From Myxococcales bacterium (GTDB taxonomy: Bacteria > Myxococcota_A > Polyangia > Nannocystales > Nannocystaceae), in NCBI GenBank assembly GCA_020633315.1, contig JACKDV010000025.1, positions 1-64,000 of the forward strand: a stretch of DNA of 64,000 nucleotides. The letters are read 5' to 3'. How positions within the stretch are numbered: the first letter of the stretch is position 1; each line of letters opens with the position of its first letter. The translations under genes were made by a program, and so were the position numbers. Below the pieces are notes generated by a model. It saw nothing but the letters and a program-made list of their open reading frames with translations. It made no database searches and was not told the origin of the DNA. Shown here piece by piece: positions 53,631 through 61,981 of the stretch.

Positions 53631-54893
53631 TCACGCCAGCTCGCGCCAGGGCTGCTTCTTGCCCATGGCCACGATCCCGCCCTCGGTCACCTTCAGCCCG
53701 TGCGCGCGGTCGGCCTCGTGGTCGACCCCCACCGTCGCCCACGCGGGGATCACCACCCCCTTGTCGAGCACGGCGCGGCGGATGATCGCGCCCTCGCCCA
53801 CGACCACGTCGTCGAGCAGGATCGAGTCCTCCACCGTCGCCCCGCCGCCCACGCGCACGCCGGGCGAGAGCACCGAGCGGTGCACGGTGGCCCCGCTGAG
53901 CACGGCGCCGTTGCAGAGCATGGTGTCGGCCACGTGCCCCGCCCCGTACTTGCCGATGGCCACGATCTTGGGCGGCGGCATCGTGCGCACCATGGTGTGG
54001 ATCGGCCACTTGTCGTTGTAGAGGTCGAACTCGGGCAGCGGCTTGACCAGATCCATGTGCGCCTCGTGGTAGGCGTCCAGCGTCCCCACGTCGCGCCAGT
54101 AGTGGGTCTGCGGCTCCTCGCCCGGCACGCGGTTGGTGGTGAAGTCGTACACGTGGGCCTGCCCGGCCGCGACCAGGGCGGGGATGATGTTGCCGCCGAT
54201 GTCCCGCCGGCTGCTCTGGTCGGCCGCGTCCTCGTTGAGCGCCTGCAGCAGCACCTCGGTGGTGAACACGTAGTTGCCCATCGAGGCGAGGATCTGATCG
54301 GGAGCGTCGGGCAGCCCCTCGGCCTGGGCCGGCTTCTCGCGGAAGGCGGAGATCTTGGTGCCCGCGCCCCGCTCGATCACCCCGAACTGGTTGGCCTGCT
54401 CCCGTGGCACCCGCAGCGCGGCCACGGTGACCCCGGCCCCCGACTCGATGTGGTGATCGAGCAGCTGCCGCGGGTCGAGGCGGTAGACGTGGTCGGCCCC
54501 GAACACGAACACGTACTGCGGGCGCTCGTCGTCCACGATGTTGAGGTTCTGGTACAGGGCGTCGGCCGAGCCGCGGAACCACTCCCGTCCCTTGCGCATC
54601 TGGGCGGGCACCGAGGTGACGTAGTTGCCCAGGAAGCTGGCCAGGCGCCAGGTACGGGCCAGGTGCACGTCGAGCGAGTGGCTCTTGTACTGGGTGAGCA
54701 CCACGATGCGGCGGTAGCCGCCGTTGGCGAGGTTGGAGAGCACGAAGTCGATCAGGCGGTACTGCCCGCCGAAGGGCACCGCCGGCTTGGCCCGGTCCAT
54801 GGTCAGGGGCATCAGTCGCTTGCCCTCACCTCCCGCGAGCACCACGCTGAGGATCCGAGGGCGGGTCGCCGCTTCGCGCATCATCGGCTCCAT
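53631..54893 (-). CDS. glgC: Glucose-1-phosphate adenylyltransferase
   Basis: 420-aa ADP-glucose pyrophosphorylase, making ADP-glucose from glucose-1-phosphate and ATP, the committed step of bacterial glycogen synthesis. Signatures: 'VVLAGGEGKRLMPLTMDRAKPAVPFGGQYRLIDF' (nucleotide-binding loop), 'WFRGSADALYQNLNIVDD' (ATP/PPi site), 'YVFVFGADHVYRLD' (metal site Asp) and 'FREKP' (catalytic Lys). Left-handed beta-helix turns ('GATVHRSVLSPGVRVGGGATVEDSILLDDVVVGEGAII') form the C-terminal allosteric domain. Full length. ATG 54893. No glgA or glgB is nearby, so it is a stand-alone gene. Confidence 0.96.
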   Translation of the reverse strand: MEPMMREAATRPRILSVVLAGGEGKRLMPLTMDRAKPAVPFGGQYRLIDFVLSNLANGGYRRIVVLTQYKSHSLDVHLARTWRLASFLGNYVTSVPAQMRKGREWFRGSADALYQNLNIVDDERPQYVFVFGADHVYRLDPRQLLDHHIESGAGVTVAALRVPREQANQFGVIERGAGTKISAFREKPAQAEGLPDAPDQILASMGNYVFTTEVLLQALNEDAADQSSRRDIGGNIIPALVAAGQAHVYDFTTNRVPGEEPQTHYWRDVGTLDAYHEAHMDLVKPLPEFDLYNDKWPIHTMVRTMPPPKIVAIGKYGAGHVADTMLCNGAVLSGATVHRSVLSPGVRVGGGATVEDSILLDDVVVGEGAIIRRAVLDKGVVIPAWATVGVDHEADRAHGLKVTEGGIVAMGKKQPWRELA

Positions 54894-54932
54894 GGTGCCG
54901 CAAACCGGGGGCGCGAGCGAAGATCCGGCCGG

Positions 54933-56738
54933 TCACGGCATGGTGTCGTAGCGCTGACGAACCAACAGCGGCCCCGGCCAGCCCAGGCCGCCGCCCTCGA
55001 AGTACTCGGCGATGGGCAGCGGCTGGTCGCCCAGGGGGCTCCCGTCGCAGGCACGGGCCCCCGCCGGGGCGCCGCAGCGCTCCCAGCCCGCGTCGGGCAC
55101 CAGGCTCGCCCAGAACGCGTCGTCCCAGTCCTGCGGCGGCAGGCCCGAGGGCACCGCGCCGAAGCCCGGCACCGCGCCGCAGCTCGAGGCCGCGTCGAAG
55201 CCGGTCAGCATGGTGAAGCCGAGCAGGTCCAGGTCCATCCCCAGCGCCTGGAGCAGGCAGCTCCCGTCGTCGCTGGCGTACCAGTCGAGGTCCATGGTGG
55301 CCACGTCGTCGGCGGGGTCGCTGCCCTCGAGCCGCACCCAGGGCGCGCCGCCCCGCGCGAGCAGCAGGTCGTCGGTGATGGTCAGGCCCTCGGCGCTGGC
55401 GGCCACGGCCAGCGCGGCGCCGCTGCCCTCGTGGACCACGGTGTTCGAGACCACGGGGCCCGTGCCCTGCACCGAGATCCCGTAGCGGCTGTGCATCACC
55501 ACGTTGCCGGTCACCGGTCCATCGGCCTGGAACAGCAGCCCGCCGCCCGCCGCCGCTGCCTCGTCGCCGGCGCGGGCCACCACGTTGCCGAGCGCCCACG
55601 CGTAGCCAGCCGCCGAGATCGAGATCCCCGTGCGCGTCACGTCGGCCACCACGTTGCCCGCCACCTTCAGGTCACCGGTCACGTCGGAGGCATCCACCCG
55701 GATCCCGTCCTCGGGGATCCCGGTGATCAGGTTGTCGATGATCCAGTGGTGCGGCCCGATGGTCTTCATGTCCCAGTCGGCGTCGGCCACGAAGATCGCC
55801 GCGCGCTGGCCCACGTCGCGCACCGTGTTGTCCACGATCACCACGTACGCCGCGTGGTCGTGGGCGCGGATGCCCCGGTTGACGCAGCGGGTGACGGTGT
55901 TGCCCTGGATCACCACCTGCTCGCTGTCCTGGATCATCACGCAGGGGCGGTTGGGCGGCGTCTCGGCGTCGGGGTCGTCCTCGATCCACAGGTCCCGCAC
56001 CGTGACGAACTCGGCCCCGCTGATCCGCACCGCGCCGGGGAGCAGGCGCGGCGCCGGCTCGTCCCGCGGGCCGTAGGCGCCGACCACCAGCGGCCGGTCG
56101 AGGGCCCCGCCCACGCCCACCAGGTCGAGCTGCTCGCCCCACTGCCGCCCGCGTCGCAGCAGGAAGTGCTCGCCGGGCGCGGCCTCGGCCGCGGCCTGCT
56201 CGAGCCGGGCGATCGTGCGCCACGGCAGCTCGCGGCTGCCGTCGTTGGCGTCGTCGCCCAGCTCGGCGTCGACGAAGTGGCAGGCGAGCAGGTCGCAGGG
56301 ATCCTCGCGGCACGACAGCCCCACCGGGTACAGGCCCGGCCCGCAGGCGCAGGTGGCCACGTCGTCGACCAGCACGCAGCTCCCCTCGCCCGAGCAGTCG
56401 ATGCCCTCGCAGGAATCGGGCAGGGGCCCCGTGGTGGGATCGCCGGACTCGCTGCCCTCGGTGCCGTCGTCGGTGCCCGTGGTGCCGCCGCTGCCCGTGC
56501 TGGTGCCGGTCGCCGTGCCGCCCCCCACCGGCACGCAGCCGCCTGCCGTGGTGCCGGCATAGTCGCTGTAGCGCTGCCCCGACTCGCAGCTCGGGTCGGG
56601 ATAGCTGCAGCGCCCCCCCGCCTGGCACACGCCGCCGGCCGAGCGCGAGCACTGGCCGTCCTGCTCGCACACGAACGCCCCGTCGGGCACGCAGGCCGAC
56701 AGCATCAGCGCCGTGGCGAAGGTCCCGTGCACGCGCAT
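54933..56738 (-). CDS. Lipoprotein with EGF-like module and right-handed beta-helix
   Basis: 601-aa predicted surface lipoprotein. The signal 'MRVHGTFATALMLSAC' ends in lipobox LSAC. A Cys-rich segment, a Thr/Ser/Gly linker and a small EGF-like module ('CEGIDCSGEGSCVLVDDVATCACGPGLYPVGLSC') follow. The rest is a right-handed parallel beta-helix of the pectate-lyase/NosD type with regular turns: 'QVVIQGNTVTRCVNRGIRAHDHAAYVVIVDNTVRDV', 'ITGIPEDGIRVDASDVTGDLKVAGNVVADV'. Such folds usually bind or cleave polysaccharides; catalytic residues cannot be assigned. ATG 56738. It lies 39 bp upstream of glgC on the same strand. Confidence 0.87.
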   Translation of the reverse strand: MRVHGTFATALMLSACVPDGAFVCEQDGQCSRSAGGVCQAGGRCSYPDPSCESGQRYSDYAGTTAGGCVPVGGGTATGTSTGSGGTTGTDDGTEGSESGDPTTGPLPDSCEGIDCSGEGSCVLVDDVATCACGPGLYPVGLSCREDPCDLLACHFVDAELGDDANDGSRELPWRTIARLEQAAAEAAPGEHFLLRRGRQWGEQLDLVGVGGALDRPLVVGAYGPRDEPAPRLLPGAVRISGAEFVTVRDLWIEDDPDAETPPNRPCVMIQDSEQVVIQGNTVTRCVNRGIRAHDHAAYVVIVDNTVRDVGQRAAIFVADADWDMKTIGPHHWIIDNLITGIPEDGIRVDASDVTGDLKVAGNVVADVTRTGISISAAGYAWALGNVVARAGDEAAAAGGGLLFQADGPVTGNVVMHSRYGISVQGTGPVVSNTVVHEGSGAALAVAASAEGLTITDDLLLARGGAPWVRLEGSDPADDVATMDLDWYASDDGSCLLQALGMDLDLLGFTMLTGFDAASSCGAVPGFGAVPSGLPPQDWDDAFWASLVPDAGWERCGAPAGARACDGSPLGDQPLPIAEYFEGGGLGWPGPLLVRQRYDTMP

Positions 56739-56885
56739 GCGAGCACCCACGGTAGCAGAAACGACCGGATCCGGGCTGGCGTCCACCGCTCCTCTCGGTG
56801 GTCGACGCACGCTGGTCGTGGTCCCCGGCTCGGCGGGGGAGCGAATTGGCCGGCGCCCGGCCGAGCGGTGGGATACCCTGCCCGC

Positions 56886-57413
56886 ATGATCGAACGAGCC
56901 CTCGGTGCCCTCTCCATCGTGCTGCTCGCCGGGGCCTGCGGACCCTCCGACATGAGCCGCGACGAGGTCGACAAGAACCTCTTCGGGCGCGGGGGAGTGC
57001 TGGGCGGCTACGAGTTCGGTGACTCGTGGGACGAGATCAAGAAGAGCCCCGACGAGGTCTACGAGGTCCGGGACGAGGCGGGGTTCGAGCAGCTGCGACG
57101 CAAGGTCTCCGACAACGCGGGGCAGGACGGCTACTTCCTCGGCTTCGGCCTCGAGGGGGGCAAGGTCACCTCGCTCCACGCCAGCGTCAACGGCACCCAG
57201 CAGAACGCGGTGACCGTCCGCATGCTCGTCGACGACGCGATCGCCTACTTCGACGCCATGATCGGCAACGGTCACTGCTCCTCGAGCCCGGACGGCAACA
57301 CCCACTGCGACTGGCGGGAGCAGCCCGGCAAGCCCCGCGCGACGCTCCGGTACATGACGTTCGACGAGCCCATCAAGGGCTCGATCGACATCGACGTGGA
57401 GCCGCCGGAGTAG
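56886..57413 (+). CDS. Hypothetical lipoprotein
   Basis: 175-aa predicted lipoprotein. The signal 'MIERALGALSIVLLAGACGP' ends in a clear lipobox. The mature domain has a two-part alpha/beta look: 'DMSRDEVDKNLFGRGGVLGGYEFGDSWDEIKKSPDEVYEV', later 'GKVTSLHASVNGTQQNAVTVRMLVDDAIAYFDAMIGNGHC', with two Cys in 'GHCSSSPDGNTHCDW' forming a likely disulfide. No recognised family. ATG 56886. It converges on the next lipoprotein gene with a 17-bp gap. Confidence 0.75.
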   Translation: MIERALGALSIVLLAGACGPSDMSRDEVDKNLFGRGGVLGGYEFGDSWDEIKKSPDEVYEVRDEAGFEQLRRKVSDNAGQDGYFLGFGLEGGKVTSLHASVNGTQQNAVTVRMLVDDAIAYFDAMIGNGHCSSSPDGNTHCDWREQPGKPRATLRYMTFDEPIKGSIDIDVEPPE

Positions 57414-57430
57414 CCGGCGAGCCCGGGGCC

Positions 57431-58150
57431 TCACTCGGGCGAGGGCGAGCCCGAGGGCGGCCCGCTCCGCACCAGCTCCTGCCGATCGATGCCCATGGTG
57501 GCCCGCTGCAGCGTGGAGTGCAGCGGGCCCTCGGCCAGCATCAGCTCGTCGCCCGGGCCGAGCACCCACAGCACGGCCGGCCTCGGCTCGCTCAGCGTGC
57601 AGCGCAGCAGCTCGGTGGGCTCCACCCCTCCCTGTGCATCGGGGAGCTCGAGGCGCTGTGGTCGGCAGCGCAGCTCGAACGACGAGGGCTCGCCGCAGCG
57701 CGGGCCTTCCTCCGTGTGGCGCGCGTCTAGGGTCACCACGTACTGCCCCTGGGCCACCGAGCCCTTGCCCTCGAAGCGGCACTCGATCGGACCCGCGGGC
57801 GGCAGGGGCTGGCCGTCGGGTCCCTCGATCTCCACGTCGAGCTCGCGCGGGTGGATCGTCAGCTCCAGCGCGGCCTCCCGAGCCGCGTCGATCGTGAGCA
57901 CCACCGAGCCCCTGGCCTCCTCGAACGGACCGCGGCAGCCCTCGTAGTGGGCCTCGAAGGTCGACGCGTAGCGCGGGGCGGGGCGAAACGGCGGGGCGGG
58001 GGGCGACGATGCGACGGCCGACGGCGGCTCGGTCACGCCCGTGGGGCCCCTTGGGGTGCAGCCGGCCAGCAGCAGGATCGACGCGACGGATCCGGGGCGG
58101 AGCACGGCCTTGGCGTAGCACGAAGCCGGCGAGGGCGAGGGCCGAGCCAT
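57431..58150 (-). CDS. Hypothetical lipoprotein, beta-rich
   Basis: 239-aa predicted lipoprotein. The signal core 'RPGSVASILLLAGC' ends in lipobox LAGC, followed by a Pro/Ala/Ser linker. The mature part is beta-rich with four Cys ('EGCRGPFEEARG', 'IECRFEGKG', 'EGPRCGEPSSFELRCRP'). It ends in a strand-rich stretch, 'AVLWVLGPGDELMLAEGPLHSTL'. ATG 58150 with a GAGGAGGT site just upstream. Divergent from the second DUF1592 gene (97 bp). Function unknown. Confidence 0.75.
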   Translation of the reverse strand: MARPSPSPASCYAKAVLRPGSVASILLLAGCTPRGPTGVTEPPSAVASSPPAPPFRPAPRYASTFEAHYEGCRGPFEEARGSVVLTIDAAREAALELTIHPRELDVEIEGPDGQPLPPAGPIECRFEGKGSVAQGQYVVTLDARHTEEGPRCGEPSSFELRCRPQRLELPDAQGGVEPTELLRCTLSEPRPAVLWVLGPGDELMLAEGPLHSTLQRATMGIDRQELVRSGPPSGSPSPE

Positions 58151-58246
58151 CACCTCCTCGGCCCTCGCGCGCTCGACGCAGGGCGGTCGATCTTTTTTCT
58201 GCTCCACCGCAGACGAGCCGCCGGCTCGCGCAACTACGGGCGCACG

Positions 58247-59893
58247 ATGACGATGACGCGGCAGAGCCCCTTGCTCGCGCTGTGCGCCTCGCTGGCGCTC
58301 GGTGGCTGTTACTCGGGCGTGCATGGCTTCGACGGCGACGATCCGGGCACGGATCCGGGCGACGAGGGCGAGGCCGACGAGGCGGGCGACGACCCCGAGC
58401 CGGACGAGCCGGTCCCGGCCGCCTGCGCCGAGGGACCCAGCGCCGCGGCCTCGCCCATGCGCCGGCTGACCGGGCTCGAGTACGACAACACGGTCCGCGA
58501 CCTGCTGGGCGACGACTCGCAGCCGGCCCGGCGCTTCTCCCCCGACGAGGAGGTCGGCGGCTACGCGGCCAACTCGATCGCCAAGCTCAGCAAGTCGCAG
58601 CTCGACGAGTACGTGGATGCGGCCGAGACCCTGGCCGCCACCGCGGTGAGCGAGCGCTGGGACCAGGTGGTCGGCTGCGACGCGGCGGAGGCGGGCTGCG
58701 TGGAGGGCTTCGTGCGCAGCTTCGGTCGCCGGGCGTTCCGGCGCCCGCTCGACGAGCCGGAGCAGGCCGACTACCTGGCGCTCTACACCGACGCCGAGGC
58801 CGAGTGGGGCGCCAGCGAGGCGATGTCGATGGTGATCCAGGCGATGCTGCTGTCGCCCGGCTTCCTCTACCACGTGGAGCCCAGCGGCGAGCCGGGGGTG
58901 GCCCTGCGCGACGACTTCACCCTGGCCTCGCGGCTCTCGTACTTCCTGTGGGCCTCGATGCCCGACGACGCGCTGCTCGACGCGGCGCAGGCGGGGGAGC
59001 TGCACGACCCCGAGGCGCTCGAGCAGCAGGCCCGCCGCCTGCTCGAGGACGAGCGCGCCGCGGCCACGGTGGCCAGCTTCCACCGCCAGTGGCTGCACCT
59101 GCAGGGCCTGCCCGACCGGGTCAAGGACAGCTCGCTGTTCCCCGAGTGGAGCCCCCAGCTCGGCAGCAGCATGGAGGAGGAGACCCTGCGCTTCGCCGAC
59201 GAGGTGGTGCGCCACGGCGACGGCAGCCTGCAGACCCTGCTCACCGCCTCGTGGACGGTGCTCGATGCTCCCCTGGCCGAGCTGTACGGCGTGCCCGCGC
59301 CGGCCGAGGGCTTCGCGGTCACCGAGCTGCCGCCCGAGGAGCGCGCCGGCCTGCTCACCCACGCCAGCTTCCTCACCAGCACCGCCCACGCGGCCGAGAG
59401 CTCGTGGGTGCTGCGCGGCAAGTTCGTGCGCGAGCGCCTGCTGTGCACCGAGATCCTGCCGCCGCCGCCCGGGGTGGAGATCAACGAGGTCAACGACCCC
59501 GACCGCCTCGGCAACCCCGACTGCGCCTACTGCCACGTGCTGATGGATCCCATCGGGACCGGCTTCGACGCCTACTCGCCCATCGGGGCGTTCGGCGACG
59601 AGACCCCCGACGGCCAGCCGGTGAGCACCGAGGGCGAGGTGATCGGCGTGCCCGAGGTGGGCAGCTTCGAGGGCGCGGTGCAGCTCGCCCACGCCCTGGC
59701 CCAGACCCCGCAGGTGCACGAGTGCGTGGCCGAGCAGTGGTTCCAGTACGGCGCCCGCCGCCTGCCCACCGAGGCCGACGAGTGCACCCTCGAGCGCCTG
59801 CGCGCGGACTTCGAGGCCTCGGGCCAGGACATCCGCGAGCTGATGATCGCCATCGCCACCTCCGACGCCTTCCGCTACCAGCTCAACGAGTAG
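58247..59893 (+). CDS. DUF1587/1595/1592/1588/1585 multidomain lipoprotein (second pair)
   Basis: 548-aa paralogue of the gene at 18288-20003 with the same five-domain order. The signal ends in lipobox 'LALGGC', followed by a 40-residue Asp/Glu/Pro linker, then 'SPMRRLTGLEYDNTVRDLLGDD', 'SFGRRAFRRPLDEPEQADYLALY', 'MLLSPGFLYHVEPSG...LASRLSYFLWASMPDD', 'SWVLRGKFVRERLLCTEILPPPP' and 'GNPDCAYCHVLMDPIGTGFDAY' (CxxCH). It ends 'DIRELMIAIATSDAFRYQLN'. Clearly diverged from the first copy, so not a recent duplication. ATG 58247. The DUF1552 partner starts 10 bp after its stop. Confidence 0.9.
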   Translation: MTMTRQSPLLALCASLALGGCYSGVHGFDGDDPGTDPGDEGEADEAGDDPEPDEPVPAACAEGPSAAASPMRRLTGLEYDNTVRDLLGDDSQPARRFSPDEEVGGYAANSIAKLSKSQLDEYVDAAETLAATAVSERWDQVVGCDAAEAGCVEGFVRSFGRRAFRRPLDEPEQADYLALYTDAEAEWGASEAMSMVIQAMLLSPGFLYHVEPSGEPGVALRDDFTLASRLSYFLWASMPDDALLDAAQAGELHDPEALEQQARRLLEDERAAATVASFHRQWLHLQGLPDRVKDSSLFPEWSPQLGSSMEEETLRFADEVVRHGDGSLQTLLTASWTVLDAPLAELYGVPAPAEGFAVTELPPEERAGLLTHASFLTSTAHAAESSWVLRGKFVRERLLCTEILPPPPGVEINEVNDPDRLGNPDCAYCHVLMDPIGTGFDAYSPIGAFGDETPDGQPVSTEGEVIGVPEVGSFEGAVQLAHALAQTPQVHECVAEQWFQYGARRLPTEADECTLERLRADFEASGQDIRELMIAIATSDAFRYQLNE

Positions 59894-59903
59894 GAGACCC
59901 ACG

Positions 59904-61238
59904 ATGACCCGCTTCTCGTCTTCTCGTCGCCGCTTCCTGGGGGGCGCCTGCGCCAGCGCGCTGTCGCTGCCCTTCCTCTCCAGCCTGGTCTCTCGCTCGG
60001 TGCGGGCGGCCGACGGCATGCAGGCCCAGCGCCTGGTGGTGTTCTTCACCCCCAACGAGCCCATCGATCGCGAGCACTGGAAGCCCGCGGGCAGCGGCGA
60101 CCAGTTCGCGCTGACCAGCCTCCCCGCGATGATGAGCGGCCTGGAGCCCCACCGCCAGGACCTGCTGCTGCTGGGCGACCTCGAGATGCGGACCCGCGAC
60201 ATCGAGACCCACGGAGCGGGCCACGTGGGCATCGGGCACCTGCTCACCGGGCGCACGGTGTCGCCCTACGGCAGCGGCAACGCGGAGTTCTGGGCCTCGG
60301 GGATCTCGGTGGACCAGCACGTGGCCGCGGCCCGCGGCGTGGATGCCCTCACCCTGGGCGCGCGGCCGGGCGGCTCCAACGGCAACTGCCGGATCTCCTA
60401 TACGGGCGCCAACGAGCCGGTGCACCCCCGCACCCGCCCCGACGAGACCTTCGACTCGCTGTTCGGCGACGCGACCCTGCCCGCCGACGAGCTCGCCGCC
60501 CTGCGGGCGCGCCGGCTGAGCGTGCTCGACCGGGTGACCGGCGACCTGCAGTCGCTGCGCCCCCGCCTGCCCGGCGAGGCGCGGGACAAGCTCGACTTCC
60601 ACCTCGAGCTGGTGCGCGACCTCGAGCAGAAGCTGCAGGACGACACCGCGATGACCTGCGAGCCCTCGCCGATCGCCGGCGGGATCGACTACGACTCCAA
60701 CGCGGCGTTCCCCACCACCGTGCGGCGACAGGTGGACCTGATGGTGCAGGCGCTGGCCTGTGGGATCACCGACGTGGCGTCGCTGCAGCTGAGCAACTCG
60801 GGGGCCGGCGACCTGACCCCGCTGTGGCCCGAGGCCGGCCTCGACCTCAACCTCGACTGCCACACGATCGCGCACGACTACAACCAGAACCGCAACGCCA
60901 CCACGGTGCAGCGTCGCGAGCAGCTCGAGACCTTCTTCTTCGACCACTTCGCCTACCTGCTCGACGCCCTGGCCGCGGTGCCCGAGGGCCCCGACGGCGG
61001 GCGCATGCTCGACAGCACCCTGGTGCTGTGGTGCAAGAACCTCGGCTACAACCACACGGGCCGCGAGATGCTCTTCATCCTCGCCGGCGGAGCGGGTGGG
61101 GCGCTGCAGACGGGCCGCTTCGTGTCGCTGCCCGGGCGCTCCCACAACGACCTGCTGGTCTCGGTCTGTCAGCTCATGGGGCTTCCCGACACCACCTTCG
61201 GCGACCCGGAGCTCTGCGATGGCGCCCTTCCCCTCTAG
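59904..61238 (+). CDS. DUF1552 protein, Tat-exported (second pair)
   Basis: 444-aa paralogue of the gene at 16915. Its signal 'SSRRRFLGGACASALSLPFL' is a strong twin-arginine signal. Family landmarks repeat: 'QRLVVFFTPNEPIDREHWKPAG', 'LLLLGDLEMRTRDIETHGAGHVGIGHLLTG', 'SVDQHVAAARG' and 'LVLWCKNLGYNHTGREMLFILAGGAGG'. The segment before 'GTLQT' is shorter than in the first copy. Export by Tat implies folding, and possibly cofactor loading, in the cytoplasm. ATG 59904 with GGAGA 7 nt upstream. Downstream is an ECF sigma factor gene, 58 bp away. Confidence 0.9.
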   Translation: MTRFSSSRRRFLGGACASALSLPFLSSLVSRSVRAADGMQAQRLVVFFTPNEPIDREHWKPAGSGDQFALTSLPAMMSGLEPHRQDLLLLGDLEMRTRDIETHGAGHVGIGHLLTGRTVSPYGSGNAEFWASGISVDQHVAAARGVDALTLGARPGGSNGNCRISYTGANEPVHPRTRPDETFDSLFGDATLPADELAALRARRLSVLDRVTGDLQSLRPRLPGEARDKLDFHLELVRDLEQKLQDDTAMTCEPSPIAGGIDYDSNAAFPTTVRRQVDLMVQALACGITDVASLQLSNSGAGDLTPLWPEAGLDLNLDCHTIAHDYNQNRNATTVQRREQLETFFFDHFAYLLDALAAVPEGPDGGRMLDSTLVLWCKNLGYNHTGREMLFILAGGAGGALQTGRFVSLPGRSHNDLLVSVCQLMGLPDTTFGDPELCDGALPL

Positions 61239-61296
61239 ATCGAGCGCGAGCGCCCCGGGCCGCGTGCTATCGTCGACACGGTCCCCTTCGCCGAGG

Positions 61297-61926
61297 ATGA
61301 GCGACAGCGACTTCGAGCTCCTGCGACGCTGGCGCGACGGCGACGCCGAGGCCAGCAATCGCCTGGTGGCGCGCCACTACGACAGCGTGCGCCGCTTCTT
61401 CGAGATCCGCCTCACCCACGCGGCCGAGGACCTCACGCAGCGCACCTTCTTGGCCTGCATCGAGTCGCTGAGCAAGCAGCAGCTCCACACCAGCTTCCGC
61501 TCGTACCTGTTCGGCGTCGCGCGCAACCAGATGCTGATGCACCTGCGCAGCGCCTCGCGCTTCGACGGCCTGCGCCGCTTCGCCGACACCGTGGAGCGAC
61601 CCTCCCGCAAGACCTCGCTCACCGGGGTCTTCGCCCGCTGCGAGCAGCAGGACCTGCTGCTGCGCGCCATGGTGGAGCTGCCCGCCGAGCTGCAGATGAT
61701 CGTGCAGCTCTACTACTGGGAGGGCATGGCCACGGCCGAGATCGGCGAGGTGGTGCAGGCGCCGGCGAGCACCGTCACCACCCGCCTCGCCCGCGCGCGC
61801 GAGCTGATCAAGCGCAGCCTCGCGCAGATGCGGCTGTCGCCCAAGCTGCACGCCTCCATCGTGCGCGACGTGCCGGGCTGGACCCGCTCGCTGGTCGACG
61901 CCCAGGGCCGCCGCCCCTCGGCCTGA
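61297..61926 (+). CDS. ECF-type RNA polymerase sigma factor
   Basis: 209-aa ECF sigma factor. Region 2: 'LVARHYDSVRRFFEIRLTHAAEDLTQRTFLACIESLSKQ', 'FRSYLFGVARNQMLMHL'. Region 4: 'LPAELQMIVQLYYWEGMATAEIGEVVQAPASTVTTRLARARELIKRSL', the helix-turn-helix that reads the -35. About 25 extra residues follow region 4. No anti-sigma factor with a zinc-finger or membrane segment is adjacent; the next genes are a lipoprotein and a membrane protein. ATG 61297. It resembles the truncated factor at the left edge in its first 60 residues. Confidence 0.93.
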   Translation: MSDSDFELLRRWRDGDAEASNRLVARHYDSVRRFFEIRLTHAAEDLTQRTFLACIESLSKQQLHTSFRSYLFGVARNQMLMHLRSASRFDGLRRFADTVERPSRKTSLTGVFARCEQQDLLLRAMVELPAELQMIVQLYYWEGMATAEIGEVVQAPASTVTTRLARARELIKRSLAQMRLSPKLHASIVRDVPGWTRSLVDAQGRRPSA

Positions 61927-61981
61927 GCGGCGGGCGATTCGCGGCCCACGGGCGGGGACGAGTCGGCTATCCTCGACGAGG

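Noticed and set aside
54933..58121. A single 1062-codon minus-strand protein
   Set aside because: The frame stays open upstream of the beta-helix lipoprotein, but the lipobox signal at 56738 and the intact gene at 56886 on the other strand show that only the 3' part is a gene.
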